A DNA stretch of 64,000 bases from Henriciella sp. (lineage in GTDB: Bacteria > Pseudomonadota > Alphaproteobacteria > Caulobacterales > Hyphomonadaceae), in assembly GCA_013213785.1 (NCBI GenBank), contig JABSPZ010000005.1:372001-436000 (forward strand). Reading direction: 5' to 3'. A program made the translations under genes and the position numbers. This document shows positions 29,760 through 39,924 of this stretch, in pieces (the stretch's first letter is position 1; every line of letters starts with the position of its first letter). The notes beneath the pieces are model-generated. The model was not told the DNA's origin and did not search any database. It saw nothing but the letters and a program-made list of their open reading frames with translations.

Positions 29760-30244
29760 CGGCATGGTGGACAGGCCTCGCCGATCGCGAGCGCCTTTTG
29801 ATTTCGATAGCGGGTCTTCTCACAGCTTTGGTGCTGGTCTGGCAATTTGTTTTGGTCCCGACGACCAGCGCAAGGGCTGAAGCACGTGCAAACTTGGAAG
29901 AGGCAGACCGGGACTTAGCCAGGATCCAAGAAACCTATATGCGCAAGCGCGCTCAAGGGTCTGCGGCGCCTGCCAACGCACGCCCAACGTCGGCAAGTAT
30001 AGAAGACTTCAAGGCAGCAGTCACCGGTTCGGCGGGCGATATAGGCCTCTCCATTGCCCGTCTCCAAGGCGACAACGATACGAGTGTTCGTCTCGTGTTT
30101 GAGAATGCTGATCCGCGGCTAATATTTGTCTGGTTGGAAGACGTGCAGGCAAAGCATAGCGGCCAGGTGATGCGGTTTAATATGGAACAAGCGGGCGGTG
30201 GTCTGGTGCGCGTCAATGTTGATCTCGCTGCAGGAGGATTGTGA
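29756..30244 (+). CDS. gspM: Type II secretion protein M
   Basis: This is a small bitopic membrane protein that binds GspL. A helix at about residues 12-32 (LLISIAGLLTALVLVWQFVLV) is followed by a short coiled-coil-like charged stretch (EARANLEEADRDLARIQ) and a ferredoxin-like periplasmic domain ending in MEQAGGGLVRVNVDLAAG. At 162 residues it is typical. It overlaps gspL by four bases and meets gspN at the GTGATG junction. Confidence 0.92.
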   Translation: MTAWWTGLADRERLLISIAGLLTALVLVWQFVLVPTTSARAEARANLEEADRDLARIQETYMRKRAQGSAAPANARPTSASIEDFKAAVTGSAGDIGLSIARLQGDNDTSVRLVFENADPRLIFVWLEDVQAKHSGQVMRFNMEQAGGGLVRVNVDLAAGGL

Positions 30245-30990
30245 TGCGCCGGTTGATACTCCTGATCGTATTTATCGTGGTCCTGATTGGGGCTTTGATT
30301 GCCTACACTCCGCTTGGCTATGTTCTCAATCAATCAGGCGCGAGTGCTGCTGGGGTCGGCTGGGCGAAAGTGGACGGGACCATCTCCAAAGGAAAAATTA
30401 GCGGTCTTTATATCGATACGCAGCCATTGGGCGATGTGAACCTCAAGCTACGACCTTTGTCGCTTTTGACATTGAGTCCATCCTACGATGTTCAGTGGGG
30501 AGGAGCGGCAGGCCGGGGTACGGGCGTTCTAACACTCACGCGCGGTGCTTTGATCGGAAAAGACATCCGCCTGCAGCAAGAGATAGGAGCCTTGGAAGCT
30601 CTGTCTCCACCGGTGCGCGCCATGGGAGGTAGCTTGAGAGTTGCTGACGGATCGTTCCGGCTGTCTCGAATGGGGTGCGAGCAAGCCAGCGGCACATTGT
30701 CGACGGATACGCTTTCGACACTCGCCGCCCAGTATGGACGACAGTTTGGTCGAATTTCAGGACCGATCAGCTGTGACACTGGCGCATTCGTGATCGATAT
30801 GGAGGGGCGCTCGGATGCGGGTGACCAAGTTGAAATCGGTGCGAGAGCGGCTCTGACGGGACAGGGTGACTTCACCACTCGGATAAGCACTCAGGACACC
30901 CAAATTATCATTGCGCTAACCCAGATTGGGTTTGAACGCGAGAATGGTCAATTCGTTTATCGCCAATCTAGAAGCGCGGGGATTCAATGA
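30244..30990 (+). CDS. gspN: Type II secretion protein N
   Basis: The N-terminal membrane helix (LILLIVFIVVLIGALIAYTPLGYVL) is followed by a ~215-residue periplasmic domain with Gly-rich strands (GWAKVDGTISKGKISGLYI, PLSLLTLSPSYDVQWGG) typical of GspN, an accessory T2SS protein found in some systems. The ATG at 30244 has GGAGG about six bases upstream; the GTG at 30241 is an alternative. The stop overlaps the next ATG. The function of GspN is not well defined in general. Confidence 0.85.
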   Translation: MRRLILLIVFIVVLIGALIAYTPLGYVLNQSGASAAGVGWAKVDGTISKGKISGLYIDTQPLGDVNLKLRPLSLLTLSPSYDVQWGGAAGRGTGVLTLTRGALIGKDIRLQQEIGALEALSPPVRAMGGSLRVADGSFRLSRMGCEQASGTLSTDTLSTLAAQYGRQFGRISGPISCDTGAFVIDMEGRSDAGDQVEIGARAALTGQGDFTTRISTQDTQIIIALTQIGFERENGQFVYRQSRSAGIQ

Positions 30991-31484
30991 TGCCACGTCT
31001 TTCACTTGCAACTGCCGCGCTCGTAATTGGGCTGACGGCCTGTAGTTCTACTCCCGATCTGGATCCACAAGAGGCGCGCGCGAGAATGCTCGCTATGGCG
31101 CCTGCAATTGATAGTGTTCCATCATCTGGTCTGGGGCCTCAGGAGGTCTCAGCGGGTGAGTGCGCTCTGTTCCTGTGGAGCCAAACAGACACCTCGAAGT
31201 TTATTTTCTTCTCCAAGGCTCTTTCTGGAACGGCAGTATTTGCGCAAGGCGAGATCCCAATGGATCTCATTCAAACCGGAGCGGGCGGAGACATTTTCGG
31301 TCAGTTTAATACCGAAACGCGCTACATCTCGGATGATGGTCGAGAGATTGCTCTCGAAGTTGTTCCGGGGGAGCGTATGAATGGCGGTCAACGCGTTGAA
31401 CAAGGGCTGATCAGTTTGACGGATAAGGAAGGCTGGCTCACGAAGCTACCCGTCTTAGGTGTGCGCGCCTGCCAACCGGAATGA
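30987..31484 (+). CDS. Small lipoprotein in the type II secretion operon
   Basis: I do not recognise this family. The 165-residue protein has a signal peptide with lipobox LTAC (Cys about 19 residues in), followed by a compact domain with two further cysteines (GECALFLWSQ near the middle, VRACQPE at the end) that could form a disulfide. It overlaps gspN and the RNase E/G-like gene by four bases each, so it is translated as part of the operon. Its position raises the possibility of a secretion accessory role such as a pilotin, but no sequence evidence proves this. Confidence 0.8.
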   Translation: MMPRLSLATAALVIGLTACSSTPDLDPQEARARMLAMAPAIDSVPSSGLGPQEVSAGECALFLWSQTDTSKFIFFSKALSGTAVFAQGEIPMDLIQTGAGGDIFGQFNTETRYISDDGREIALEVVPGERMNGGQRVEQGLISLTDKEGWLTKLPVLGVRACQPE

Positions 31485-32518
31485 GCTCAATCAACGCGTC
31501 AGCCATTTTAACTCATACTGCGCCAGGGGAAACCAGAGCTGTCGCAATCGACGCCGATGGGCGTCCTTTCAAGCTGTTCAGCCAACGCTGGTCCGGGAAC
31601 GGAGAGCGCGTGCGATTTGGCCAGACCTCAAACGCGAGATTGCGCGCCTTCGCCGACGCTCTGCAAGGCGCGTTTCTAGAACTCCCGTCTGGTGAAGAAG
31701 CGTTTCTGCGGTTGAAATCGAGGGACGGTTTGACTGAAGGGGCTCTCTTCAGAGTCATCGTTCGAAGCGAGGCACGTTTCGAGAAACTTGCACGGGTGTC
31801 GCGGATCGAAGGATCAATGAACGAGCGCGATGCGTTTGAGCTTTGGTGCGAACACATCGGTGAAGCCTCAGCGCAGAGTGTTCGCGAGGATGCGGACAAG
31901 GTAATTGCGGCTTTTGACGATGCGCTGGCCTCATCAATGACCCTGCCAAATGGGGGGCGGCTACATATCGAACGGACGCGCGCGCTTACCGCCTTTGATA
32001 TCGACACAGCAGGTCGAATGAGCAAAGGGAGTGCTGGGGCGAGAGCCTTGGCCACGAACAAAGAAGCCGCACTCGAAATGGCCCGTCAGGTCAGCTTGCG
32101 TGGTTTGGGCGGCAACCTGATTCTAGACTGTGTTGGTCCTTTGAACGCAATGTCGCGGCAACAAGTTCAAACGACTGCGCAAACTGCGTTCAATGATTTA
32201 GGCATTGATGGCGCGAAAACGCTCAAGCCTTCGCCGCTCGGTTTATTGGAAGCGTCTGTTCCCTGGAGTGTTATGCCTGTTGAAGATCAGATCTCGGCAA
32301 ACCCATCTGAAGGGCAACTCTTAGATCTTCTGCGAGACGTACAGCGAGAAGCAAAAGCTGCTCCAATGCAATTTTTTGAATTGCGCCTTGGCGGGCAGAC
32401 TTGGCAGGCATATTTGTCTCGACGAAACGATGCCGATGCGGCGATCGATAAACACTTCAGTGGCCGACTGATCATTTCAGAAAGCCCGAGCCAGGAAAGC
32501 AGGATCCTGAAACGATGA
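31481..32518 (+). CDS. Short RNase E/G-family protein
   Basis: This is a ribonuclease E/G homologue of 345 residues, much shorter than RNase E (over 900) or RNase G (~490). The N-terminus fits the family opening (LTHTAPGETRAVAIDADGR), followed by a reduced S1-like stretch (SGEEAFLRLKSRDGLTEGALFRVIV). The two catalytic acidic segments are recognisable: LTAFDIDTAG and NLILDCVGPLN. The zinc-link CPxCxG and the degradosome scaffold are absent. A gene of this type next to yacG is common in alphaproteobacteria. Whether it is an active 5'-end-dependent nuclease cannot be told from sequence. It overlaps its neighbours by ATGA on both sides. Confidence 0.85.
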   Translation: MSSINASAILTHTAPGETRAVAIDADGRPFKLFSQRWSGNGERVRFGQTSNARLRAFADALQGAFLELPSGEEAFLRLKSRDGLTEGALFRVIVRSEARFEKLARVSRIEGSMNERDAFELWCEHIGEASAQSVREDADKVIAAFDDALASSMTLPNGGRLHIERTRALTAFDIDTAGRMSKGSAGARALATNKEAALEMARQVSLRGLGGNLILDCVGPLNAMSRQQVQTTAQTAFNDLGIDGAKTLKPSPLGLLEASVPWSVMPVEDQISANPSEGQLLDLLRDVQREAKAAPMQFFELRLGGQTWQAYLSRRNDADAAIDKHFSGRLIISESPSQESRILKR

Positions 32519-32700
32519 AGAAGAAAAAATGCCCAGTATGCGGAGCGCTTTTCGTTTCGGACGAGTTCAAGCCATTCTGCTCGAAGCGTTGCGCGGATGT
32601 CGATCTCTCGCGGTGGCTCAAAGGCGGATATTCCATCCCTGGGCGTCCCGCTGATCAAGCGGACGAAGTCCCAGGACGTCCTGACCCCTCAGATGCATAA
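32515..32700 (+). CDS. yacG: DNA gyrase inhibitor YacG (zinc-binding)
   Basis: The 61-residue protein has a four-cysteine zinc knuckle, CPVCGALF and CSKRCADVDLSRWL, the hallmark of YacG. In E. coli YacG binds GyrB and inhibits gyrase. It is the last gene of the run that starts at gspC, overlapping the RNase E/G-like gene by four bases. The C-terminal tail is Pro/Asp-rich (PGRPADQADEVPGRPDPSD). The gyrase subunit gyrA is also in this window, about 25 kb away. Confidence 0.95.
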   Translation: MKKKKCPVCGALFVSDEFKPFCSKRCADVDLSRWLKGGYSIPGRPADQADEVPGRPDPSDA

Positions 32701-32706
32701 GTAAAA

Positions 32707-34008
32707 CTAGCGGGTTGCGGAGGCCGGGTCGGGCTGTGGAAGCGGGCCATAAACCTGACGCATCGATAAAAGAATTAGGTCAGTATCCAATTCGGACTCC
32801 GTTTGGATCATTCCTACGAATGTAATCCGATTGACCGGATCCACCCAAAACCATGTTCCCTTTGCGCCCCACCAGTAATAAGTGCCGCGCGGCGCAGACA
32901 TCTGCGCGGCCTGCTGATCCTCGAGCACAGCGACACCAAAGCCAAACCCCAACCCGGAGAGGTTTCCGCCCCCTCTCATCGTGCTGGGACGACCACGATA
33001 TTCAACGGCATTGGTATGAAACCGCGACACCGTATCCGGCTTTAACAAGCGGACACCATCGAGCTCACCTTCATTGACGAGCATGGATAGAAATCGAGTG
33101 TAATCGCGCTGTGTTGAGAAAAGGCCGTGGCCGCCTTCGAAATACACTTTGGTCTGTGCTTCCTTGCTTGGAGATTCCGCATCGACATAAGCAAAGCCTG
33201 ACCCAACTCTGTGGGTCATGCCGCTGACCCGGTCCAGGTTCTGCGGGCCGACATAGAAACCGCTATCCACCATGCCGAGCGGATCGAAGATCTCGCGCTT
33301 CAGAAAAGCATCTAAGCTTTCGCCCGTAATGCGTTCGATTATGGCGCCCTGTAGATCTGAGGCGATGGAGTAGTTCCATTCCGCTCCCGGTGCGGACATG
33401 TATGGAACGCGCGATACGATTTCGATGAGAGTGTCCGAATCGGGAGCTTCGTTTGCGCGGTATTCTGTTAGCTTCTGATCGACGGGCCCTGACGCGCCGC
33501 CGCCATAGGCAAAGCCCGCCGTCTGGCTGAGAAGCTGCATCATCGTCGGAGGGCGTGGAGGGAGAAATGTATAGAACATCCCATTGGCGTCAGAATCAGC
33601 GAGCACCTCTGTCGCTTCGAATTCTGGTAAGAACTTTGTAATCGGATCATCAAGTCGGAACGCGCCTCGCTCCATCAGTTTTAGTAGTCCAATTGCGGTC
33701 ACAGGTTTTGTCATCGAGTAGATACGATGGATTGTGGTCTCCGAAACGGTATCCGGATTTTTCTCGCTTACCGGTTCGTAGAAGCCAGCGCGAACCAATT
33801 GTTCATCCCGCCAAACTTCAAAGGACAGATTGGCGAGTTGTTTCGTTTCGACGACGTTTCGCAGGCTCTCTTCAAGGCCTGCAAGGTCTTCAAACCCCAG
33901 ATTAAGCGGGGCCTCATCACCCGATGTTTGGGCTTGAGCGGAGCCAAAGTTGCCCGAGACAAAAATAAGGAGAAAGGCAAAATACGCCACAAATCTAAAT
34001 ACGCGCAT
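32707..34008 (-). CDS. Exported serine beta-lactamase-like hydrolase (class C/esterase fold)
   Basis: The product has a signal peptide (RVFRFVAYFAFLLIFVSGNFGSAQA) and a beta-lactamase/PBP-like domain. The SxxK motif is IYSMTKPVTAIGLL; the second motif, usually YxN, reads NYSIASD; the third, usually KTG or HxG, may be GAKG in WWGAKGTWFWVD. The residue pattern LMERGAFRLDDPITKFLPEF is standard for EstB-like esterases and 6-aminohexanoate-type hydrolases. Activity against beta-lactams is not implied. The ATG at 34008 is chosen because it starts the signal peptide; the frame is open to 34071. Its end lies seven bases from yacG, convergent. Confidence 0.9.
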   Translation of the reverse strand: MRVFRFVAYFAFLLIFVSGNFGSAQAQTSGDEAPLNLGFEDLAGLEESLRNVVETKQLANLSFEVWRDEQLVRAGFYEPVSEKNPDTVSETTIHRIYSMTKPVTAIGLLKLMERGAFRLDDPITKFLPEFEATEVLADSDANGMFYTFLPPRPPTMMQLLSQTAGFAYGGGASGPVDQKLTEYRANEAPDSDTLIEIVSRVPYMSAPGAEWNYSIASDLQGAIIERITGESLDAFLKREIFDPLGMVDSGFYVGPQNLDRVSGMTHRVGSGFAYVDAESPSKEAQTKVYFEGGHGLFSTQRDYTRFLSMLVNEGELDGVRLLKPDTVSRFHTNAVEYRGRPSTMRGGGNLSGLGFGFGVAVLEDQQAAQMSAPRGTYYWWGAKGTWFWVDPVNRITFVGMIQTESELDTDLILLSMRQVYGPLPQPDPASATR

Positions 34009-34162
34009 GCAGAGCAACTCTCGAACAACCAAGTCTATGCAACGCAGTATTTGAAGACCGAGCGAGACCACGATTTTTCGCGCGGTTCAATAGTTATTGT
34101 CTGGATCGCTTGACATAACTGTCGCACAAAGGGGGCTTGCCCTTCGAAAGTGACTCAATTAG

Positions 34163-36249
<2,087 letters not shown>

Positions 36250-36344
36250 ACAATCTGTGTGTGGGAGAGCAGGGCGTTTGGCAAGCTTTACGAGTGTCTC
36301 ATGAAAAACCGCTGCAAAAAATACATTCGGGCCGTCAAAGAAGG

Positions 36345-36373
36345 TTGCAAGCGCAATCGGGCTTGTCTATATC
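36345..36373 (+). promoter_or_regulatory. Sigma70-like promoter of tRNA-Glu
   Basis: TTGCAA (-35, 36345-36350), a 17-base spacer and TATATC (-10, 36368-36373) lie 16 bases upstream of the tRNA-Glu 5' end. Spacing and hexamers fit a housekeeping promoter. Confidence 0.6.
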
Positions 36374-36389
36374 GGCCCCTCAACAGAGC

Positions 36390-36464
36390 GCTCCCTTCGT
36401 CTATCGGTTAGGACGCCAGGTTTTCAACCTGGAAAGAGGGGTTCGATTCCCCTAGGGAGTGCCA
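36390..36464 (+). tRNA. tRNA-Glu (UUC)
   Basis: A 75-base cloverleaf with encoded CCA. The acceptor stem GCTCCCT/AGGGAGT has a G-T first pair; the anticodon stem CCAGG/CCTGG encloses loop TTTTCAA, with anticodon TTC; the T arm is GAGGGGTTCGATTCCCCT. Confidence 0.97.
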
Positions 36465-36565
36465 CTTTTACCACCGCAAATGCAAATTCTGTCGGCTCAG
36501 TGATCAAAGCTGCGTGACAGGTCGTCGCTCTCAGTCTAACGATATGGTTAACACGGGGGTGTGCT

Positions 36566-37081
36566 TTGAGTAACGCGGCTGAACAAGTCCCAGAAATGAG
36601 TCCTGAGCCAGGCGTTCGCCTGATCGGTCGAATCAAATGGTTCGACACGGTAAAGGGCTATGGGTTTGTGGTGCCGGAATCCGTGGAAGGCGTCATGCTC
36701 AATCAAGACGTCATGCTGCATGTCTCATGCTTACGAGCCTATGGGGAGAGTTCAGCCGACGAGGGATCACGTATCGTCTGCGATATCGTCGAGCGAGATC
36801 GAGGCTGGCAAGTCCTGAACATAATCGATATGGATCGCCCGAAAGCGTCCATTATGCGTGATAAAGGCGAGGCGGTGGTCTATGAGCGGGCCATCGTGAA
36901 GTGGTTCAATGCGGCGCAAGGATTTGGGTTCGTAAATCGACCTGGCGACGCGGCAGATATATTTATCCATATCTCCGTTATGCGGCGCGCCGGCATCGAC
37001 TCACTTGAGACGGGCATGATGATCGACGTTGTCGCGGGAAGCGGCAATAAAGGCGAAAGCGTCATCGCCGTAAAAAAATAA
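36566..37081 (+). CDS. Protein with two cold shock domains
   Basis: The 171-residue protein contains two CspA-like OB domains. The first (about 20-90) has [20 protein letters not shown], the second (about 105-170) [35 protein letters not shown]; both have RNP1 (KGYGFV, QGFGFV), and RNP2 is clear in the second (IFIHIS) and degenerate in the first (VMLHVS). Double cold shock proteins of this size are common in alphaproteobacteria such as Caulobacter and act as RNA chaperones. The start is TTG at 36566 with GGGGGTG just upstream; no ATG or GTG fits. Confidence 0.93.
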   Translation: MSNAAEQVPEMSPEPGVRLIGRIKWFDTVKGYGFVVPESVEGVMLNQDVMLHVSCLRAYGESSADEGSRIVCDIVERDRGWQVLNIIDMDRPKASIMRDKGEAVVYERAIVKWFNAAQGFGFVNRPGDAADIFIHISVMRRAGIDSLETGMMIDVVAGSGNKGESVIAVKK

Positions 37082-37138
37082 GTGATCTCTGTCCCGACTT
37101 GCTTGCTCACATAGTAGGGCGCAGCTACAGGTATCGCT

Positions 37139-37612
37139 ATGAAACGTATTCTTCTGTCGGCCTTCGCGGCCCTTACTCTCTCTGCATTGCCAGCTTTGGC
37201 GGATCCAATGGAGGTCACGCCCCTCTCGATCGTAACCAATGACGCTGTTCATGAGTTTTCGGTAGAGGTCGCGAATGACAGCGAAGAAATCTCTTTTGGG
37301 CTTATGGAGCGCGAGAGTATGGATGCCGATAAAGGCATGTTGTTCGACTTCAATCCGCCGCGTGAGCCGGGCATGTATATGAAGAACACGCTGATCCCAC
37401 TGGATATGCTCTTTATCGCTGAAGACGGATACGTCGAGATGATCGCGCGTAATACGGTTCCAGGCTCACTGCGTACGATTTCACCAGGCGTTCCGGTGCG
37501 AGCCGTTTTGGAATTGAATGGCGGACTTGCTGCCGAACTTGGCATTCTTCCGGGTGATACGGTTCAGCACCCACTCTTCGGTAATACCGTCGCTGAAACA
37601 CCTGCTGAATAA
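37139..37612 (+). CDS. Exported DUF192 protein
   Basis: The product has a signal peptide of ~21 residues (RILLSAFAALTLSALPALA) and a single DUF192 domain: ISFGLMERESMDADKGMLFDF, MYMKNTLIPLDMLFI, NTVPGSLRTI and VRAVLELNGGLAAELGI. The biochemical role of the family is unknown. It lies six bases before the thioesterase gene, so the two are probably co-transcribed. Confidence 0.92.
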   Translation: MKRILLSAFAALTLSALPALADPMEVTPLSIVTNDAVHEFSVEVANDSEEISFGLMERESMDADKGMLFDFNPPREPGMYMKNTLIPLDMLFIAEDGYVEMIARNTVPGSLRTISPGVPVRAVLELNGGLAAELGILPGDTVQHPLFGNTVAETPAE

Positions 37613-37618
37613 TATCCG

Positions 37619-38056
37619 ATGAGAGAAGAAGACCTTCCCGCGTATCTCGTCGTGCCGGAAGGATTTGCGCTATCAAAGTCGCGCGGGAAATTCTCAAACC
37701 ATAATGGACCGGTGTACGAAGCCAGTGCAGCTGGCGACGTTCGCAGCGGTCTTTTTGTGTTGGATCGCCACTGCAACAGTATGGGATTCTTGCATGGCGG
37801 CATGGCCAGCGCGTTCGCGGACCGCTCTTTAGCGATGGCAGTTTGGGCAGAAACGAAAAAAATGTCTGTCACCTTGAAGCTGACTTTGCACTTCTTGGAG
37901 ACGGTTCGGCTTCACAACTGGCTCGAAGCACACCCAACGGTGCAAAGCTATCACAATGATTTGGTTCAAGTTTCTGCAGATTTCCTGATAAATGGCGAGC
38001 GATTGGCCGCACGTGCAGATGCGACATTCAGGACACTGCGAAGACCGCAAAAATAG
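37619..38056 (+). CDS. PaaI-like hotdog-fold thioesterase
   Basis: The 145-residue hotdog protein has the PaaI/4HBT active-site segment GFLHGGMASAFADRSLAMAV (HGG with a downstream Asp) and the strand SVTLKLTLHFLETVRL. Such enzymes hydrolyse acyl-CoA thioesters; the acyl group here is unknown. It follows the DUF192 gene by six bases and precedes tRNA-Pro. Confidence 0.88.
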   Translation: MREEDLPAYLVVPEGFALSKSRGKFSNHNGPVYEASAAGDVRSGLFVLDRHCNSMGFLHGGMASAFADRSLAMAVWAETKKMSVTLKLTLHFLETVRLHNWLEAHPTVQSYHNDLVQVSADFLINGERLAARADATFRTLRRPQK

Positions 38057-38093
38057 GGTTGAAACCCAGAAAACCGACAGTATACCGGGAGGC

Positions 38094-38170
<77 letters not shown>

Positions 38171-38195
38171 GTTTCTTCTCTAGGAGATGGTCTAC

Positions 38196-38501
38196 ATGGA
38201 TGCCCGTATCTACAAGCCTGCGAAGACTGCCATGCAATCTGGCCGCGGCAAAACAAAGGATTGGGTGTTAGAGTTCGTCTCCGGAGCCAAAAGGTCCAGT
38301 GATCCCGTAATGGGCTGGACCAGTATCGATGATACAACCGGGCAGGTTCGCCTGCACTTTGATAGCCGCGAGCAAGCTATAGCTTACGCCAAGCGCGAAG
38401 GTTTGACGTTCGCGGTTGAAGAACCCCGCGAAGTCAAACGCCTGGTTAAGTCGTACTCAGAGAACTTCGCTGCCAATCGCAAGCAGCCTTGGACCCACTA
38501 A
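38196..38501 (+). CDS. NDUFS4-like complex I accessory protein
   Basis: The ~101-residue protein matches the ETC complex I subunit family (NDUFS4 of mitochondrial complex I): RIYKPAKTAMQSGRGKTKDWVLEF, then DPVMGWTSIDDTTGQVRLHFDSREQAIAYAKREGL. In alphaproteobacteria it is an accessory subunit of NADH:quinone oxidoreductase. The ATG at 38196 is nine bases after AGGAG; the ATG at 38187 touches the ribosome-binding site and is unlikely. It starts 25 bases after tRNA-Pro, so it may be co-transcribed with it. Confidence 0.93.
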   Translation: MDARIYKPAKTAMQSGRGKTKDWVLEFVSGAKRSSDPVMGWTSIDDTTGQVRLHFDSREQAIAYAKREGLTFAVEEPREVKRLVKSYSENFAANRKQPWTH

Positions 38502-39913
38502 ACGAAAGCAGGTCCAGACGCGAAATTCGAAAGGTTCGGAAGCGCAGCGGCGATCTCAGCATCTGTCAGACCGAACCATCGACCGAGCGGTTCAGCAAAT
38601 TGTTCTACTGAGGTTGTCGGAATAAGTCGGCCGCTTCCAGCATCTTGCTCATGTCCAAGATCAAATGGCGGGATGTCGCCATAGATCAGACCGCCTTGCA
38701 CGGCTTCACCGATGACAAAATGGTGGCTTCCCCAGCCATGGTCGGTGCCATCACCGTTGATTGCGAGGGTTCGACCAAAGTCGGAGGCGGTAAATAGAGT
38801 CACGTCACTGCCGAGCCCAATCTCTTGCATCGCCTGATAGAACGCTACCACACCGCCGTCGATTTCTTGCTGGAGAGCAGGCAGGTCATTGGCCTGGTTT
38901 GAATGTGTATCGAAGCCACCAATCGCGACGAAGAAGACCTGACGATTTACCAAAAGCGCGTCCCGAATAGCGATGGTATTCGCCACAGCCTGCAATTGCT
39001 GGCCGAGGAAATTCTGCGGAAATACCGTAGAGAAAGGTTGAATAGATTCAAACGCTTGGTTGAATGTCTCATTCGTCGTGAGGGCGGTCCTCATCGCATT
39101 TGCGATATCGCGATCTATCAGATTTGAGCTATTGAAATCCATCGCTTCAAAATGGTCTCTAAGCTTCTGATAGATTGAGTCTGGATCTGATTGATTTTCG
39201 CCACCAGCAAAGAAGTTGAGCGCATCAATCTCTGGGGCGCCATCCAAACCGATTTGGTAAGGGCTGGCCTCAGAACCAGTTAGGAAAAGCTCATTTCCCA
39301 GGCTGGTAATCGTTGAAAAGTCTTGAGCGCCTGAATTGGCTCCAGCGGCCAGTACGGCATCCGCAAACCGGCCACCCCAACCAAACTGAGCGCCCTCTGG
39401 TTCGCTCGACATCCAGGTGGATTGTTGATCATTGTGAGAGAATAGCCGCTTCGGCTGAGGCGCGCTGTCATTTTCAAACTGCGTCTTGGTGATCGGTTGA
39501 ATAAGTGGGCCAACATTGCCGACAATCGCGGCATTGCCGTCATCGAATAATCCTTTGATGCCGCTCAATTCTTCTGGGAGAGCGAACTGGCGTCCGCCAA
39601 AATTCGCTGCGTTCGAGGGAGAGAGAGGTAACAATCGATCCCGAGCGCGTGTCGATCCGCCTTGCATATTGTCATACAGGCCAAGAAGGGGGGCGCGAAT
39701 TTCCGCGTATCGATCATAGGACGCCTGGTCATATGGAAGAACCGTGTCGTGTCCGTCCAAACCGCCTAAGAAGAACAAGCAAACAATGGCTTTGTATCCG
39801 CCCGTCTCGGCAGCGCTGGCTTGGAATGCGGAGAGAGAGCTACCAATTCCGGTGAGGGTGGCCGCACTAAGCGCGCTTGCGCCGGTGAGGAAGGTTCTGC
39901 GTGTCTGTTTCAT
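38498..39913 (-). CDS. Tat-exported DUF1501 protein
   Basis: A 471-residue secreted protein of the DUF1501 family, distantly related to sulfatases and alkaline phosphatases. The Tat signal is clear (TRRTFLTGASALSAATLTGIG). Family motifs include FLGGLDGHDTVLPYD, RLFSHNDQQSTWMSS, GGFDTHSNQ and TASDFGRTLAINGDGTDHGWGSHHFVIG, which hold the predicted metal-binding His and Asp residues. It follows the DUF1800 gene with an 11-base gap; these two families are routinely paired, and their function is not established. Confidence 0.93.
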   Translation of the reverse strand: MKQTRRTFLTGASALSAATLTGIGSSLSAFQASAAETGGYKAIVCLFFLGGLDGHDTVLPYDQASYDRYAEIRAPLLGLYDNMQGGSTRARDRLLPLSPSNAANFGGRQFALPEELSGIKGLFDDGNAAIVGNVGPLIQPITKTQFENDSAPQPKRLFSHNDQQSTWMSSEPEGAQFGWGGRFADAVLAAGANSGAQDFSTITSLGNELFLTGSEASPYQIGLDGAPEIDALNFFAGGENQSDPDSIYQKLRDHFEAMDFNSSNLIDRDIANAMRTALTTNETFNQAFESIQPFSTVFPQNFLGQQLQAVANTIAIRDALLVNRQVFFVAIGGFDTHSNQANDLPALQQEIDGGVVAFYQAMQEIGLGSDVTLFTASDFGRTLAINGDGTDHGWGSHHFVIGEAVQGGLIYGDIPPFDLGHEQDAGSGRLIPTTSVEQFAEPLGRWFGLTDAEIAAALPNLSNFASGPAFV

Positions 39914-39924
39914 GTCATATCCTC

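Noticed and set aside
20011-30990. Type IV pilus operon
   Set aside because: The pseudopilin and ATPase genes resemble pil genes, but gspC, L, M, N and the GspG calcium motif identify a type II secretion system.
32707-34008. Acquired beta-lactamase resistance gene
   Set aside because: The SxxK fold is shared with esterases; the YxN and KTG motifs are atypical and there is no mobile context. Antibiotic resistance is not supported.
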